Shown piece after piece: positions 1-5,641 of a stretch of DNA of 43,742 bases. Origin of the DNA: a virus. The first letter of the stretch is position 1. Each line of letters starts with the position of its first letter. The stretch covers positions 1 to 43,742 of the IMG/VR virus record IMGVR_UViG_3300036832_000544. The stretch is one strand, 5' to 3'. The position numbers and the translations under genes are program-made. Below the pieces are notes generated by a model that was given only the letters and a program-made list of their open reading frames with translations, was not told the DNA's origin and did no database searches.

Positions 1-127
1 CCGACAATTGCAACGACTACCGCTATCTCGGCTTCATTCGCCGCGGCGTGTTCTTCCACGGCGGCCCGAAGGCTAAAATCGGCAACGAAGCCCCCAGTGT
101 GAAAGCCTTCCGCTGGTTTTGGGAGCG
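1..127. repeat. Left copy of the 127-bp terminal direct repeat
   Basis: Bases 1-127 are identical to 43616-43742. The repeat lies inside one open reading frame that reads continuously across the joined ends, so the molecule is circular or circularly permuted. A 127-base overlap is a common largest k-mer length in short-read assemblers, so an assembly origin is the simplest explanation. Confidence 0.95.
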
Positions 128-251
128 TTCCGCCAGCGGACGCCTAACGCCGCAGCTGGAAGTCTCGCATATGGGCCGCTGCGGCCGCTGCGGCCGCGCC
201 CTGACTGTCCCGGAATCTATTGGTCCTGAATGCATAACAAAGGTGATGTGA
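1..251 (+). CDS. DUF6011-like zinc-ribbon protein, C-terminal part (start at 43468 across the junction)
   Basis: The frame is open from base 3 to the TGA at 249-251 and continues the gene that starts at 43468, giving 132 residues when the circle is closed. The C-terminus carries a CGRCGRALTVPESIGPEC pattern. This matches the short cysteine knuckle of DUF6011 proteins, common in phages and plasmids and presumed to bind zinc; their biochemical role is unknown. The gene follows promoter 43401-43429 and leads the early small-gene cluster. Its stop overlaps the ATG of the next gene (TGATG), suggesting translational coupling. Confidence 0.8.
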   Translation, partial: DNCNDYRYLGFIRRGVFFHGGPKAKIGNEAPSVKAFRWFWERSASGRLTPQLEVSHMGRCGRCGRALTVPESIGPECITKVM

Positions 252-448
252 TGCTTGAATCTCGAAAATTAGCCCTCGCGGCTTACAACGCTTGGTGCGA
301 GGCGGGTCATCCACCCGCGTTGAATAGCGCCTATGCCCTGACTCTGGCCATGGGTTACGTCGTCAACTGCACTGACGATCGTCCCGATTCTGACGAACAA
401 GCTCTGTTGAGCTTGTTGCGCCAGATGATCCACGAAGGGATTCGATGA
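251..448 (+). CDS. Small hypothetical phage protein, 65 aa
   Basis: Soluble, mostly helical 65-residue protein of unknown function. The ATG at 251 is preferred over the in-frame ATG at 230: it overlaps the upstream stop (TGATG) and has an AAAGGTGA ribosome site about 6-10 bases upstream. The C-terminus (LLSLLRQMIHEGIR) is amphipathic. Its stop overlaps the next start by ATGA, so it sits in a coupled early operon. No family recognised. Confidence 0.7.
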   Translation: MLESRKLALAAYNAWCEAGHPPALNSAYALTLAMGYVVNCTDDRPDSDEQALLSLLRQMIHEGIR

Positions 449-693
449 AAACCTCCAATGGCGATTACGTCGCCATCCACGCGGTCGACTGGCGCGTCGC
501 CAAAGTGGTCAAGGCCACTCACCGGGGCCTCGTCCAGGCGGTCAAGTTCAGCGACCACAGCTGTATTTACCGCATCGACCGCCGGATGAATGTTTTCACC
601 CTCGGCCCCCACCAGGCGCAAGCCGCGCGCCTGTACGGCGCCGACGCTTGGCCGAACAAAAACGCTTTCAAGGCCGCCATTCTAGCGGCCTGA
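445..693 (+). CDS. Hypothetical phage protein, 82 aa
   Basis: Begins with an ATGA overlap to the upstream gene. The protein is basic and beta-rich at the N-terminus (MKTSNGDYVAIHAVDWRVAK), with an alternating hydrophobic pattern like a small SH3-type or OB-type barrel, and ends in a helical segment. Only the translation frame, coupling and regular codon use support it. No known family was recognised. It precedes a strong hairpin, so it may be the last gene of this short unit. Confidence 0.65.
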   Translation: MKTSNGDYVAIHAVDWRVAKVVKATHRGLVQAVKFSDHSCIYRIDRRMNVFTLGPHQAQAARLYGADAWPNKNAFKAAILAA

Positions 694-709
694 GAAAGGA
701 GGTGCAGTT

Positions 710-746
710 CTTGCCCGCCAGTTGGCACACCCGAAGGGCGGGCAAG
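710..746 (+). terminator. Strong intergenic hairpin without U-tract
   Basis: CTTGCCCGCC (710-719) pairs perfectly with GGCGGGCAAG (737-746) around a 17-base loop. No run of T follows, so it is not a canonical intrinsic terminator. It may be an attenuator, a processing site or an mRNA-stabilising element between gene 445-693 and the leader peptide at 779. Confidence 0.55.
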
Positions 747-778
747 GCCGGCGCCATCCGCCGAATCAGGAGTTTACA

Positions 779-829
779 ATGTCAAAAATGATCATCCTAG
801 CCGCGCTCTGCGACGTTGCATGCGAATGA
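779..829 (+). CDS. Putative 16-residue leader peptide
   Basis: A 16-residue reading frame (MSKMIILAALCDVACE) begins at ATG 779, six bases after a clean AGGAG at 768-772. Its TGA overlaps the ATG at 826 (ATGA). This is the best ribosome site in the interval and it precedes the peptide rather than the larger gene. The peptide may therefore load ribosomes onto 826-1173 by coupling. It is hydrophobic with two cysteines. Whether it has a function of its own is unknown. Confidence 0.4.
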   Translation: MSKMIILAALCDVACE

Positions 830-1173
830 TCACGCCAGAAAACCTTCGCCTCGCGCTCGCCGGCGAGCGCTGGGCGACCTTCGATCCAGGCTTCACCATC
901 GAGCATCTCGGCTTTCTGCCGGACATCCTGTGGCCGGACGATCCGCGCTCGGTCAAGGATCAATTGAACGATCGTTATGCTCATGGCGGTGGTTATCGAT
1001 CGAGCAGCGGCTTCAAGCTCTGCAAGGATATGGCGCTCAAATGGCCAGGCGACCCGCTCCAGCGGCCGTTGGCGGCGGTGCTGATCAATCAAGAGCTCGT
1101 AGTGTTCTACCCCCATGCCTTCCTCTTGGTGATGCAGCCTGACGGCTCCTTTGAGGTGACCCGTGTCGATTAG
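826..1173 (+). CDS. Hypothetical phage protein, 115 aa
   Basis: Acidic to neutral protein of unknown function with a compact alpha/beta pattern. Two ATGs are possible, 820 and 826. The second overlaps the stop of the upstream leader peptide (ATGA) and is chosen here. The C-terminal half (VLINQELVVFYPHAFLLVMQPDGSF in part) is strongly hydrophobic but interrupted by charges, so a buried strand is likelier than a membrane helix. It overlaps the next gene by 11 bases. Confidence 0.65.
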   Translation: MITPENLRLALAGERWATFDPGFTIEHLGFLPDILWPDDPRSVKDQLNDRYAHGGGYRSSSGFKLCKDMALKWPGDPLQRPLAAVLINQELVVFYPHAFLLVMQPDGSFEVTRVD

Positions 1174-1387
1174 TTACAAAGCCGAGGTTATAGCCGACTC
1201 GAGCGGCAAGTGGGTTGGCAACGGCTTACGATTCGAGACTCGCGAGGAGGCGGACGATTACGTCAGCGACCTAATGCGCCGGTGGACCAGTGTGCGCGCC
1301 TGGCGATCGGTCGAAAGCTTGGATCCGGTCACGCATCGCTTTGCCGCCGGCCGCGCCGTGGAGATCAAAAATGACAAAACACTTTAG
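1163..1387 (+). CDS. Conserved small phage protein, 74 aa
   Basis: Starts with GTG at 1163, preceded by GAGGTGA. The sequence (EVIADSSGKWVGNGLRFETR, then a region ending RWTSVRAWRSVES) belongs to a small protein type I recall from many alphaproteobacterial phages and prophages, usually annotated as hypothetical. Its pattern resembles a short beta-alpha-beta fold with a conserved GLRF...EA..YV core. Function unknown. It overlaps both neighbours slightly, as expected in an early operon. Confidence 0.7.
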   Translation: MSISYKAEVIADSSGKWVGNGLRFETREEADDYVSDLMRRWTSVRAWRSVESLDPVTHRFAAGRAVEIKNDKTL

Positions 1388-1586
1388 TGAACGTTTTGAA
1401 GAATTTATGCGCGCCACACGCGACGATGGCGGCGATTGGCGCCCGCATATTATCGCGGTAGCCGACACGATGTATGTTTGCAAAATTTGGCTCGAAAGCT
1501 ACACCGAAGGCCATATTCCAGCCGACGTTATAGCGATGGCGAAACTAGTGCTGGAGCATGAACGCTATGCCAAACCATTGGACTAA
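1371..1586 (+). CDS. Hypothetical phage protein, 71 aa
   Basis: ATG at 1371 follows a GGAGAT ribosome site and overlaps the previous gene by 17 bases. The open frame extends upstream to 1290, but that segment lies inside the preceding gene and is Arg/Pro-rich, as expected of a shadow. The protein is helical with several aromatics (WRPHIIAVADTMYVCKIWLE). No recognisable domain. Confidence 0.65.
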   Translation: MTKHFSERFEEFMRATRDDGGDWRPHIIAVADTMYVCKIWLESYTEGHIPADVIAMAKLVLEHERYAKPLD

Positions 1587-1740
1587 GCTGTTCGGCGCCA
1601 GCCGCCGGGCCAAGGATCGCAAGTTGCTCGAGGCGCTCGAGCGCGACATCGCCAACGAAGAACGCGCGCCGCGCGTCGAGCGCGACAACAAGGAAGAGCG
1701 CGAGCGCATCGCACGCGCGTTTGGCCGGGTGGTTCATTGA
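1558..1740 (+). CDS. Small charged coiled-coil-like protein, 60 aa
   Basis: The translation from ATG 1558 (GGAG at 1552-1555) is dominated by Arg, Glu and Lys with heptad-like spacing (RKLLEALERDIANEERAPR). A single helix or short coiled coil is likely. ATG 1567 is an alternative start. Function unknown. The stop overlaps a TTG start for the next gene. Confidence 0.55.
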   Translation: MNAMPNHWTKLFGASRRAKDRKLLEALERDIANEERAPRVERDNKEERERIARAFGRVVH

Positions 1741-2033
1741 ACCCGCTCGACGTCCTGGCCCGCCGGCTCGAAAAGGAAGAGGCGCGCCGGCCGCTCGACG
1801 AGGATTATTGCGCGCTTTTGCGCGAGCTCATCGAGGGCGAAAGGCGTTGGCTTGAATTGAAAAAGTTGGCCGCGGAATTCGAGCCACAATTGGAAAACCT
1901 CACCGCGGCGCTCAAGCGCGGCATTGCGCGAAAGCGCGCCGCGGGCGAGGAGCTCAAGGACAATCCCGACAAGCTCCTAAAGGCGCTCCACGAGACTCAG
2001 AGGGCAATGGCGAAGCTCAAAAAGTGTCCTTGA
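1737..2033 (+). CDS. Helical charged protein, 98 aa
   Basis: Starts with TTG at 1737 overlapping the upstream stop (TTGA), with a GGGTGG purine stretch ahead of it. The protein is almost entirely charged helix (ARRLEKEEARRPLDEDYCAL, ending LKALHETQRAMAKLKKCP) and probably forms a coiled coil. No family recognised. Its stop coincides with the -35 region of the next promoter, so it likely ends this transcription unit. Confidence 0.55.
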   Translation: MNPLDVLARRLEKEEARRPLDEDYCALLRELIEGERRWLELKKLAAEFEPQLENLTAALKRGIARKRAAGEELKDNPDKLLKALHETQRAMAKLKKCP

Positions 2034-2058
2034 GCTTGCCCGTGAATAGGACTATATA
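2030..2058 (+). promoter_or_regulatory. Phage promoter P1 (TAGGACTANATA family)
   Basis: TTGAGC at 2030-2035 and TATATA at 2053-2058 are separated by 17 bases. The -10 lies in the block TAGGACTATATA (2047-2058), shared with promoters at 18534, 41231 and 43401. Initiation about seven bases past the -10 would fall on the ATG at 2065, giving a leaderless transcript if that start is used. Confidence 0.75.
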
Positions 2059-2064
2059 ACTCAC

Positions 2065-2415
2065 ATGACTACGCATCTGAATCAAGAGCTCATGTACCTG
2101 ACCAAGCGCCGCGCCCGCGGCGACGGTCTAAAACCGCGTGAGCGGATCGCCATCAACCTGTTCTGGCGCAAGGGCGTGAAAGTCCCGGTGCTGGCGCGCG
2201 TGTTTGGGGTCAGTAAAAACACGATCTACTACAAGTGTCTGACCGGGATGGCCGACTCTTATCCGAACGGCGCCTCCAATCTGGCCGAAGAGACCAACGA
2301 GCTGATCGAGGGCATGGGCGTCGAGGCGGCGTACGAGAAATACGTGACGCCAAAGATGATCAAGGCGATCAATGACGATATGGGGCGCGAGGATGCCAAG
2401 CGCAATGACGCTTAA
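2065..2415 (+). CDS. Small DNA-binding protein with helix-turn-helix, 116 aa
   Basis: Residues about 40-60 (KVPVLARVFGVSKNTIYYKC) form a classic homeodomain-like helix-turn-helix, similar to resolvase-type or small-terminase recognition helices. The flanks are basic. It is the first gene after promoter P1. ATG 2065 is almost at the predicted transcription start; ATG 2092, preceded by AAGAG, is an alternative with a short leader. A role as an early transcription regulator is inference; the specific target is unknown. Confidence 0.7.
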   Translation: MTTHLNQELMYLTKRRARGDGLKPRERIAINLFWRKGVKVPVLARVFGVSKNTIYYKCLTGMADSYPNGASNLAEETNELIEGMGVEAAYEKYVTPKMIKAINDDMGREDAKRNDA

Positions 2416-2851
2416 TGAACTGACCGAGGCGGCGGTCAGGCACGCCAGAAACGCCTTGCTGGATCAGCCCGGGGCAAGCCTGCTGCCGACGTTTCTCATC
2501 CAGGGGCGCGACCGAACGACGATCGTCGGGACGCCGTTCGACGGCGACCTGGAGAAGGACATCGTCGCCGATGCGGTGCGGTTCATGCTGAAGCATGAGC
2601 ACGCCGACAGCTACAGCTTTATGTCCGAAGCCTGGGTGACCAGACAGCTGCCCGGTGAGCCTTACCTCCAGCCGGCCAAGTCCGATAAACGGCGCGAGGC
2701 GGTGGTCGTGATCGCGGTCGATCGCGCCGGCGCCGGCCGCATGCAAGCCTACGAAATCGAGCGCAACGACCAAGGCGTGGTGATCGAGCTCAAGGCCCAA
2801 CCCGGCTTTGACGGCCCGCAGGGTGGTCGTTTCGCGGATCTGTTCAACTGA
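2405..2851 (+). CDS. Conserved hypothetical phage protein, 148 aa
   Basis: The start at 2405 (MTLNELTEAAVRHARNALLD) is chosen because the conserved-looking protein begins there; in-frame ATGs at 2372 and 2393 lie deeper in the upstream gene. It has an alpha/beta pattern with a central FMSEAW motif that I recall from short proteins of Bradyrhizobium-type prophages. Function unknown. It abuts the methyltransferase gene, overlapping by one base. Confidence 0.65.
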   Translation: MTLNELTEAAVRHARNALLDQPGASLLPTFLIQGRDRTTIVGTPFDGDLEKDIVADAVRFMLKHEHADSYSFMSEAWVTRQLPGEPYLQPAKSDKRREAVVVIAVDRAGAGRMQAYEIERNDQGVVIELKAQPGFDGPQGGRFADLFN

Positions 2852-3339
2852 TGGGCAAACGATCCGACTTCCCGCGGCGCCCGCAGGACGATTACGCAAC
2901 CCCGCTGGCGGCCCTTAAGCCGCTGCTGCCGCATCTGGATCCCAAACTCATGATCATCGATCCCTGTCCGGGGGAATACTGCCTCGTCAATCATCTGAAC
3001 GATGGGGACTTTTTCGCCATTGGCCTGCCAGGAGACGCGCGAACGACATGCTATGACATACCATTAGTTTTCGTCACCAATCCGCCGTGGACGCGCTCAA
3101 TCCTGCACCCGATCATCGAGAATCTGTCCAACCAGGCGACGACCTGGCTTCTGTTCGACGCCGACTGGATGCATTGCAAACAGTCGATTCCCTATTTGCC
3201 GCGGCTGCGCCAGATCGTTTCGGTCGGCCGGGTGAAGTGGATTCCAGATTCGCCCTATACCGGCAAGGACAATTGCGCTTGGCACATGTTTGGGACGCCA
3301 GTGTCCGGCAATTCTACCCGCTTTTACGGCCGTGCATGA
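2851..3339 (+). CDS. Phage SAM-dependent DNA adenine-type methyltransferase, compact
   Basis: Carries the TNPPW catalytic motif IV (residues about 74-78) typical of N6-adenine DNA methyltransferases, and a motif I-like segment IDPCPGEYCLVNHL. Downstream blocks TWLLFDADWMH, VSVGRVKWI, TGKDNCAW and TRFYGR match a phage methyltransferase type recalled from alphaproteobacterial phages. At 162 residues it is short: the stretch between motif I and NPPW is compressed. It could protect phage DNA from restriction or mark it for regulation. The target site cannot be read from sequence. Overlaps the next gene by ATGA. Confidence 0.75.
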   Translation: MGKRSDFPRRPQDDYATPLAALKPLLPHLDPKLMIIDPCPGEYCLVNHLNDGDFFAIGLPGDARTTCYDIPLVFVTNPPWTRSILHPIIENLSNQATTWLLFDADWMHCKQSIPYLPRLRQIVSVGRVKWIPDSPYTGKDNCAWHMFGTPVSGNSTRFYGRA

Positions 3340-3812
3340 ACCCGCGCGAGGCCGGCCAGGTCGAGTATGAAGAGCCGGATTGGCCGGTGGAATTCGACAC
3401 CGAGTGCCTGCGCTGGCCTAATCTGCCCCGTTATCTGCAGGAGGAATCCGCCTTCCCCGCGATCACGTCGCGCTGGCGGCGCTTTCACGCCACGCCGCTC
3501 GAGGACGGAAAGCGGCGGCCGGCGCCGGCGACAGACGCGATTATCGCCCTCGCCAAGCTCAAGGTAATGCCGCCGCGGAGTGCCTGGAACGAAATTCCGC
3601 ACGGCGACGAGACTGGCTATCAACACGACGACCACATGTGGATGAGTTATGCCGGCGAGCAGTGGCGCATCGTGGCGATCGAGGACTACATGTTGCATCT
3701 TGAGAAGATGTGGTTCACAGAGAAACAGCGTGAGACAAAAACAATTGACCTCAATCGCGCGCGTTGGGACGGCTACCTTGACGCCGCGGTTGCAGTCTTG
3801 TCGGCTGGATAG
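3336..3812 (+). CDS. Hypothetical phage protein, 158 aa
   Basis: ATG 3336 overlaps the methyltransferase stop (ATGA). The open frame extends upstream to 3087, but that part is a shadow of the methyltransferase gene. The protein is rich in Trp, Glu and Arg, with no transmembrane or signal segment. Its 3' end overlaps the convergent cro-like gene by 40 bases, so transcription from the two genes collides there. Function unknown. Confidence 0.65.
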   Translation: MNPREAGQVEYEEPDWPVEFDTECLRWPNLPRYLQEESAFPAITSRWRRFHATPLEDGKRRPAPATDAIIALAKLKVMPPRSAWNEIPHGDETGYQHDDHMWMSYAGEQWRIVAIEDYMLHLEKMWFTEKQRETKTIDLNRARWDGYLDAAVAVLSAG

Positions 3813-3985
3813 ATATCTGGCCGCAGTCGATGGCGCGAAACGCCGCTTAATTTTTCCAGCGGAATGACGCGTAACGGCGGCGTGACACGCCATTTAATGA
3901 CGGACTGCGCCTTGATGTCTAAAGCGCGAGCTACGGCGTTGAGACCACCAACCCGTCTGATCGCTTCTTGCAAGGCGTCTTCCAT
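3773..3985 (-). CDS. Cro/YdaS-like transcriptional repressor, 70 aa
   Basis: Read leftward from ATG at 3985. Residues about 7-35 (EAIRRVGGLNAVARALDIKA then QSVIKW) match the Cro/YdaS antitoxin-type helix-turn-helix, in which the recognition helix follows A-x-x-L-x-I. Total length is normal for Cro-like repressors. The gene diverges from 4072 onward and faces a 20-bp palindrome that contains both opposing -35 boxes. It is the only leftward regulatory gene in the early region, as expected for a genetic switch. An upstream in-frame ATG at 4069 would place coding sequence over the operator and is rejected. Confidence 0.8.
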   Translation of the reverse strand: MEDALQEAIRRVGGLNAVARALDIKAQSVIKWRVTPPLRVIPLEKLSGVSRHRLRPDIYPADKTATAASR

Positions 3986-3999
3986 AAGACAAACCCTAA

Positions 4000-4043
4000 C
4001 ATAAGAAAGTCTCTTGACACAAGCGTCAAGATAGAGGCTTATA
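4000..4043. promoter_or_regulatory. Divergent promoters sharing a palindromic operator
   Basis: A 20-bp palindrome TCTTGAC(N6)GTCAAGA spans 4012-4031. Its left half contains a rightward -35 TTGACA (4014-4019), followed after 18 bases by CTTATA (4038-4043). Its right half contains a leftward -35 TTGACG (4029-4024), followed after 18 bases by CTTATG (4005-4000). Both promoters therefore have the same spacing and -10 type, and a dimer on the palindrome would cover both -35 boxes. Confidence 0.7.
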
Positions 4044-4071
4044 ACCCTGCCTCTAAAGGAGGGGTCCATCC

Positions 4072-4458
4072 ATGGGTAAGGTCATTTCATTGAAGCCGTA
4101 TATGCCGGCAATGCCGACAACGTGGCCAGAACGGGCGCCGCGCAAGGTTCCGCTTGGGGTCACCGTTAAGATTGCGTGCGACGAATTGCGCGATACGGAG
4201 CCGAGGTTCCTTCAGTTCCTGGAAGCGATTAATGGCGAGACGGCGATCACCAAGAGGCGCGCGTTTGACACTCATCATGCGGTGCAAATGGTGATCGAGC
4301 ATCTCAAGGCGAACGGCACGATGTCAATTGCGGTGGAGGATGCGGGGCGCGTTGCCGACATCATCACCGCATGGCGCGGGGAGAACGGAATCTCCCTGAA
4401 AACCCGTCTCGCCGCCGCTCGCGAGCAGCTGATGCTGGCGGCCAAGGCCGCTGAGTAA
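4072..4458 (+). CDS. First rightward gene of the switch; unknown protein, 128 aa
   Basis: Starts at ATG 4072 after an excellent AAAGGAGG site. No domain recognised. Residues about 75-105 form two helices (HHAVQMVIEHLKANGTMSIA and DAGRVADIITAW), followed by an Ala-rich helical C-terminus. Its position, directly behind the operator and immediately before a ParB-like protein, suggests a role in regulation or replication control. That is inferred from context only. Confidence 0.65.
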   Translation: MGKVISLKPYMPAMPTTWPERAPRKVPLGVTVKIACDELRDTEPRFLQFLEAINGETAITKRRAFDTHHAVQMVIEHLKANGTMSIAVEDAGRVADIITAWRGENGISLKTRLAAAREQLMLAAKAAE

Positions 4459-4464
4459 TGATCG

Positions 4465-5484
4465 ATGACGACCATTGCCGACACCATAAGGAATCTTCGT
4501 TTTGATGAGGTCGACCTCACCGATCTGCGTGCGTCAATGATGAACCATGGCTGGGTGAAGGAATTCCCAGCCATTGTCGACGAGCACGGCGTGACCTTAG
4601 TTGGCAATCGGCGAACGAAGATCGCTAAAGAACTCGGCATTGAACCGGTCATCGTTAAATTGACGCTCGGCGTTGGCGACGCGGCTGACGCCGAGCGACT
4701 CAAATTGGCGCTCGTTTCCAATATCGGCGGAGCGCCAATGACGCGCCGTGACCGTAAAAAGTTTGCCCGACATCTCTATAGCGAACGTCGATGGACGATG
4801 GAGAGTATCGCCAAGGCGCTGGGCGCCAGTCAGCAGACTATCAGTAGAGATCTTAGAGATTTACTCACTGTGAGTAAATTAATTCACCTCAAAACCAACG
4901 ATAATCCTAAAGGGGCAGGTCGTCCAAAAGGGAGCCGATCCAAACAACTCCGCGAAAGCGTTCGAGTATATGTCGAGGCGGATAAGCCTGTGCCGCGGCC
5001 CAAACTGTCCGAGGAATTCCTCGTGGCGGAAGGCACCGTCAATCTAGCGACTCAGTTTGAAAAGGGCCGAGTCGAAGGGTTACGAGAAGCAATAATCCAG
5101 GCGCCGATCGACACCTCGATTCTAAGCGAAACGCAAAAGCAGAAATTCGAACGGCTGGAACGAGCGCTTCGCGCCAAACTTCAAAAAGAACTTACCGAAG
5201 CGCGGCGGATGCTGCGAATTGAGATCGAAGCTAAATTCCGTCAGCAATTCGAAGCCTGGAAGGAAATGGCTTTCCCCGCCCTGCAGAAACAGAAGAACGA
5301 GGCTTTCGAGGATCTGCAAAGGGCCAAACGGTTGGTCAATGGCTACAAGCCGCTGTTCACTTTCGAGCAATTTAAAATACTTCTCATCGTGCTTCACCCT
5401 GACAATTCGGCGTCACCAGAGACGCGCGCAGAAGCTCTTCAACTCTTCAACGACAAGAAGCTTTGGCTGACGGGCAAAAAATAA
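4465..5484 (+). CDS. ParB-like/HTH protein with coiled coil and J-like C-terminus, 339 aa
   Basis: Residues 1-70 resemble the ParB/Srx N-terminal domain, including a GNRRTKIAKEL motif (47-57) equivalent to the ParB G-x-R-R box. Residues about 108-131 (TMESIAKALGASQQTISRDL) are a helix-turn-helix. A long charged helix (about 200-290) follows. The C-terminus has LLIVLHPDNSASPE with an HPD tripeptide near 311-313 and a following A-x-x-L-F-N helix, as in J domains. It may partition a plasmid-like genome, regulate transcription or recruit a host chaperone to the origin. It sits directly upstream of the putative origin. Confidence 0.75.
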   Translation: MTTIADTIRNLRFDEVDLTDLRASMMNHGWVKEFPAIVDEHGVTLVGNRRTKIAKELGIEPVIVKLTLGVGDAADAERLKLALVSNIGGAPMTRRDRKKFARHLYSERRWTMESIAKALGASQQTISRDLRDLLTVSKLIHLKTNDNPKGAGRPKGSRSKQLRESVRVYVEADKPVPRPKLSEEFLVAEGTVNLATQFEKGRVEGLREAIIQAPIDTSILSETQKQKFERLERALRAKLQKELTEARRMLRIEIEAKFRQQFEAWKEMAFPALQKQKNEAFEDLQRAKRLVNGYKPLFTFEQFKILLIVLHPDNSASPETRAEALQLFNDKKLWLTGKK

Positions 5485-5514
5485 GGGCCCCCTGAAAGCC
5501 AAGACAGGGGGCCC
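5485..5514 (+). terminator. Perfect 10-bp hairpin after the parB-like gene
   Basis: GGGCCCCCTG (5485-5494) pairs with CAGGGGGCCC (5505-5514) around a 10-base loop, starting directly after the stop codon. No T-tract follows. It may slow or stop transcription ahead of the origin-like region, or protect the 3' end. Confidence 0.6.
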
Positions 5515-5517
5515 GCG

Positions 5518-5560
5518 ATGGTTCTAATCGAGACGAGGTGCGACGTCTCGAGAGAACCAT
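5518..5560. other. Second, two-tier hairpin
   Basis: ATGGTTCT (5518-5525) pairs with AGAACCAT (5553-5560), and inside it CGAGACG (5529-5535) pairs with CGTCTCG (5544-5550), with a small asymmetric bulge and an eight-base loop. It lies between the terminator-like hairpin and two DnaA-box-like 9-mers. It could be an origin structure or part of the mRNA leader of the helicase. Confidence 0.6.
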
Positions 5561-5565
5561 AACAG

Positions 5566-5584
5566 TTCTCCACATTCATCCACA
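5566..5584 (+). other. Two DnaA-box-like 9-mers, candidate replication origin
   Basis: TTCTCCACA (5566-5574) and TCATCCACA (5576-5584) each differ from TTATCCACA at one position. They are spaced ten bases start to start, about one helical turn. They lie in the only sizeable gap beside the helicase gene and just after two strong hairpins. This layout suits a host-DnaA-assisted origin but is not proof of one. Confidence 0.45.
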
Positions 5585-5592
5585 ACCCTCAT

Positions 5593-5622
5593 TTGACAGC
5601 GTCCGAGTCCGAGTTGAAAGAT
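5593..5622 (+). promoter_or_regulatory. Possible promoter for the primase/helicase gene
   Basis: A perfect TTGACA lies at 5593-5598. The best -10 after 18 bases is AAAGAT (5617-5622), which is weak. The spacing matches the switch promoters at 4000-4043. It may be activator-dependent or used only weakly. Confidence 0.35.
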
Positions 5623-5641
5623 TTGGTTTTCGGGTGCGCCA

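Noticed and set aside
1-127. True biological direct terminal repeat
   Set aside because: The length equals a standard assembler k-mer (127) and the repeat lies inside a coding gene; circularity explains it better. Read-end data could overturn this.
3087-3335. N-terminal extension of gene 3336-3812
   Set aside because: The segment lies within the methyltransferase gene in another frame, and an ATGA-coupled start exists at 3336.
3988-4069. Longer start for the cro-like gene
   Set aside because: It would place coding sequence across the palindrome and both promoters; the 70-residue form is the normal Cro length.
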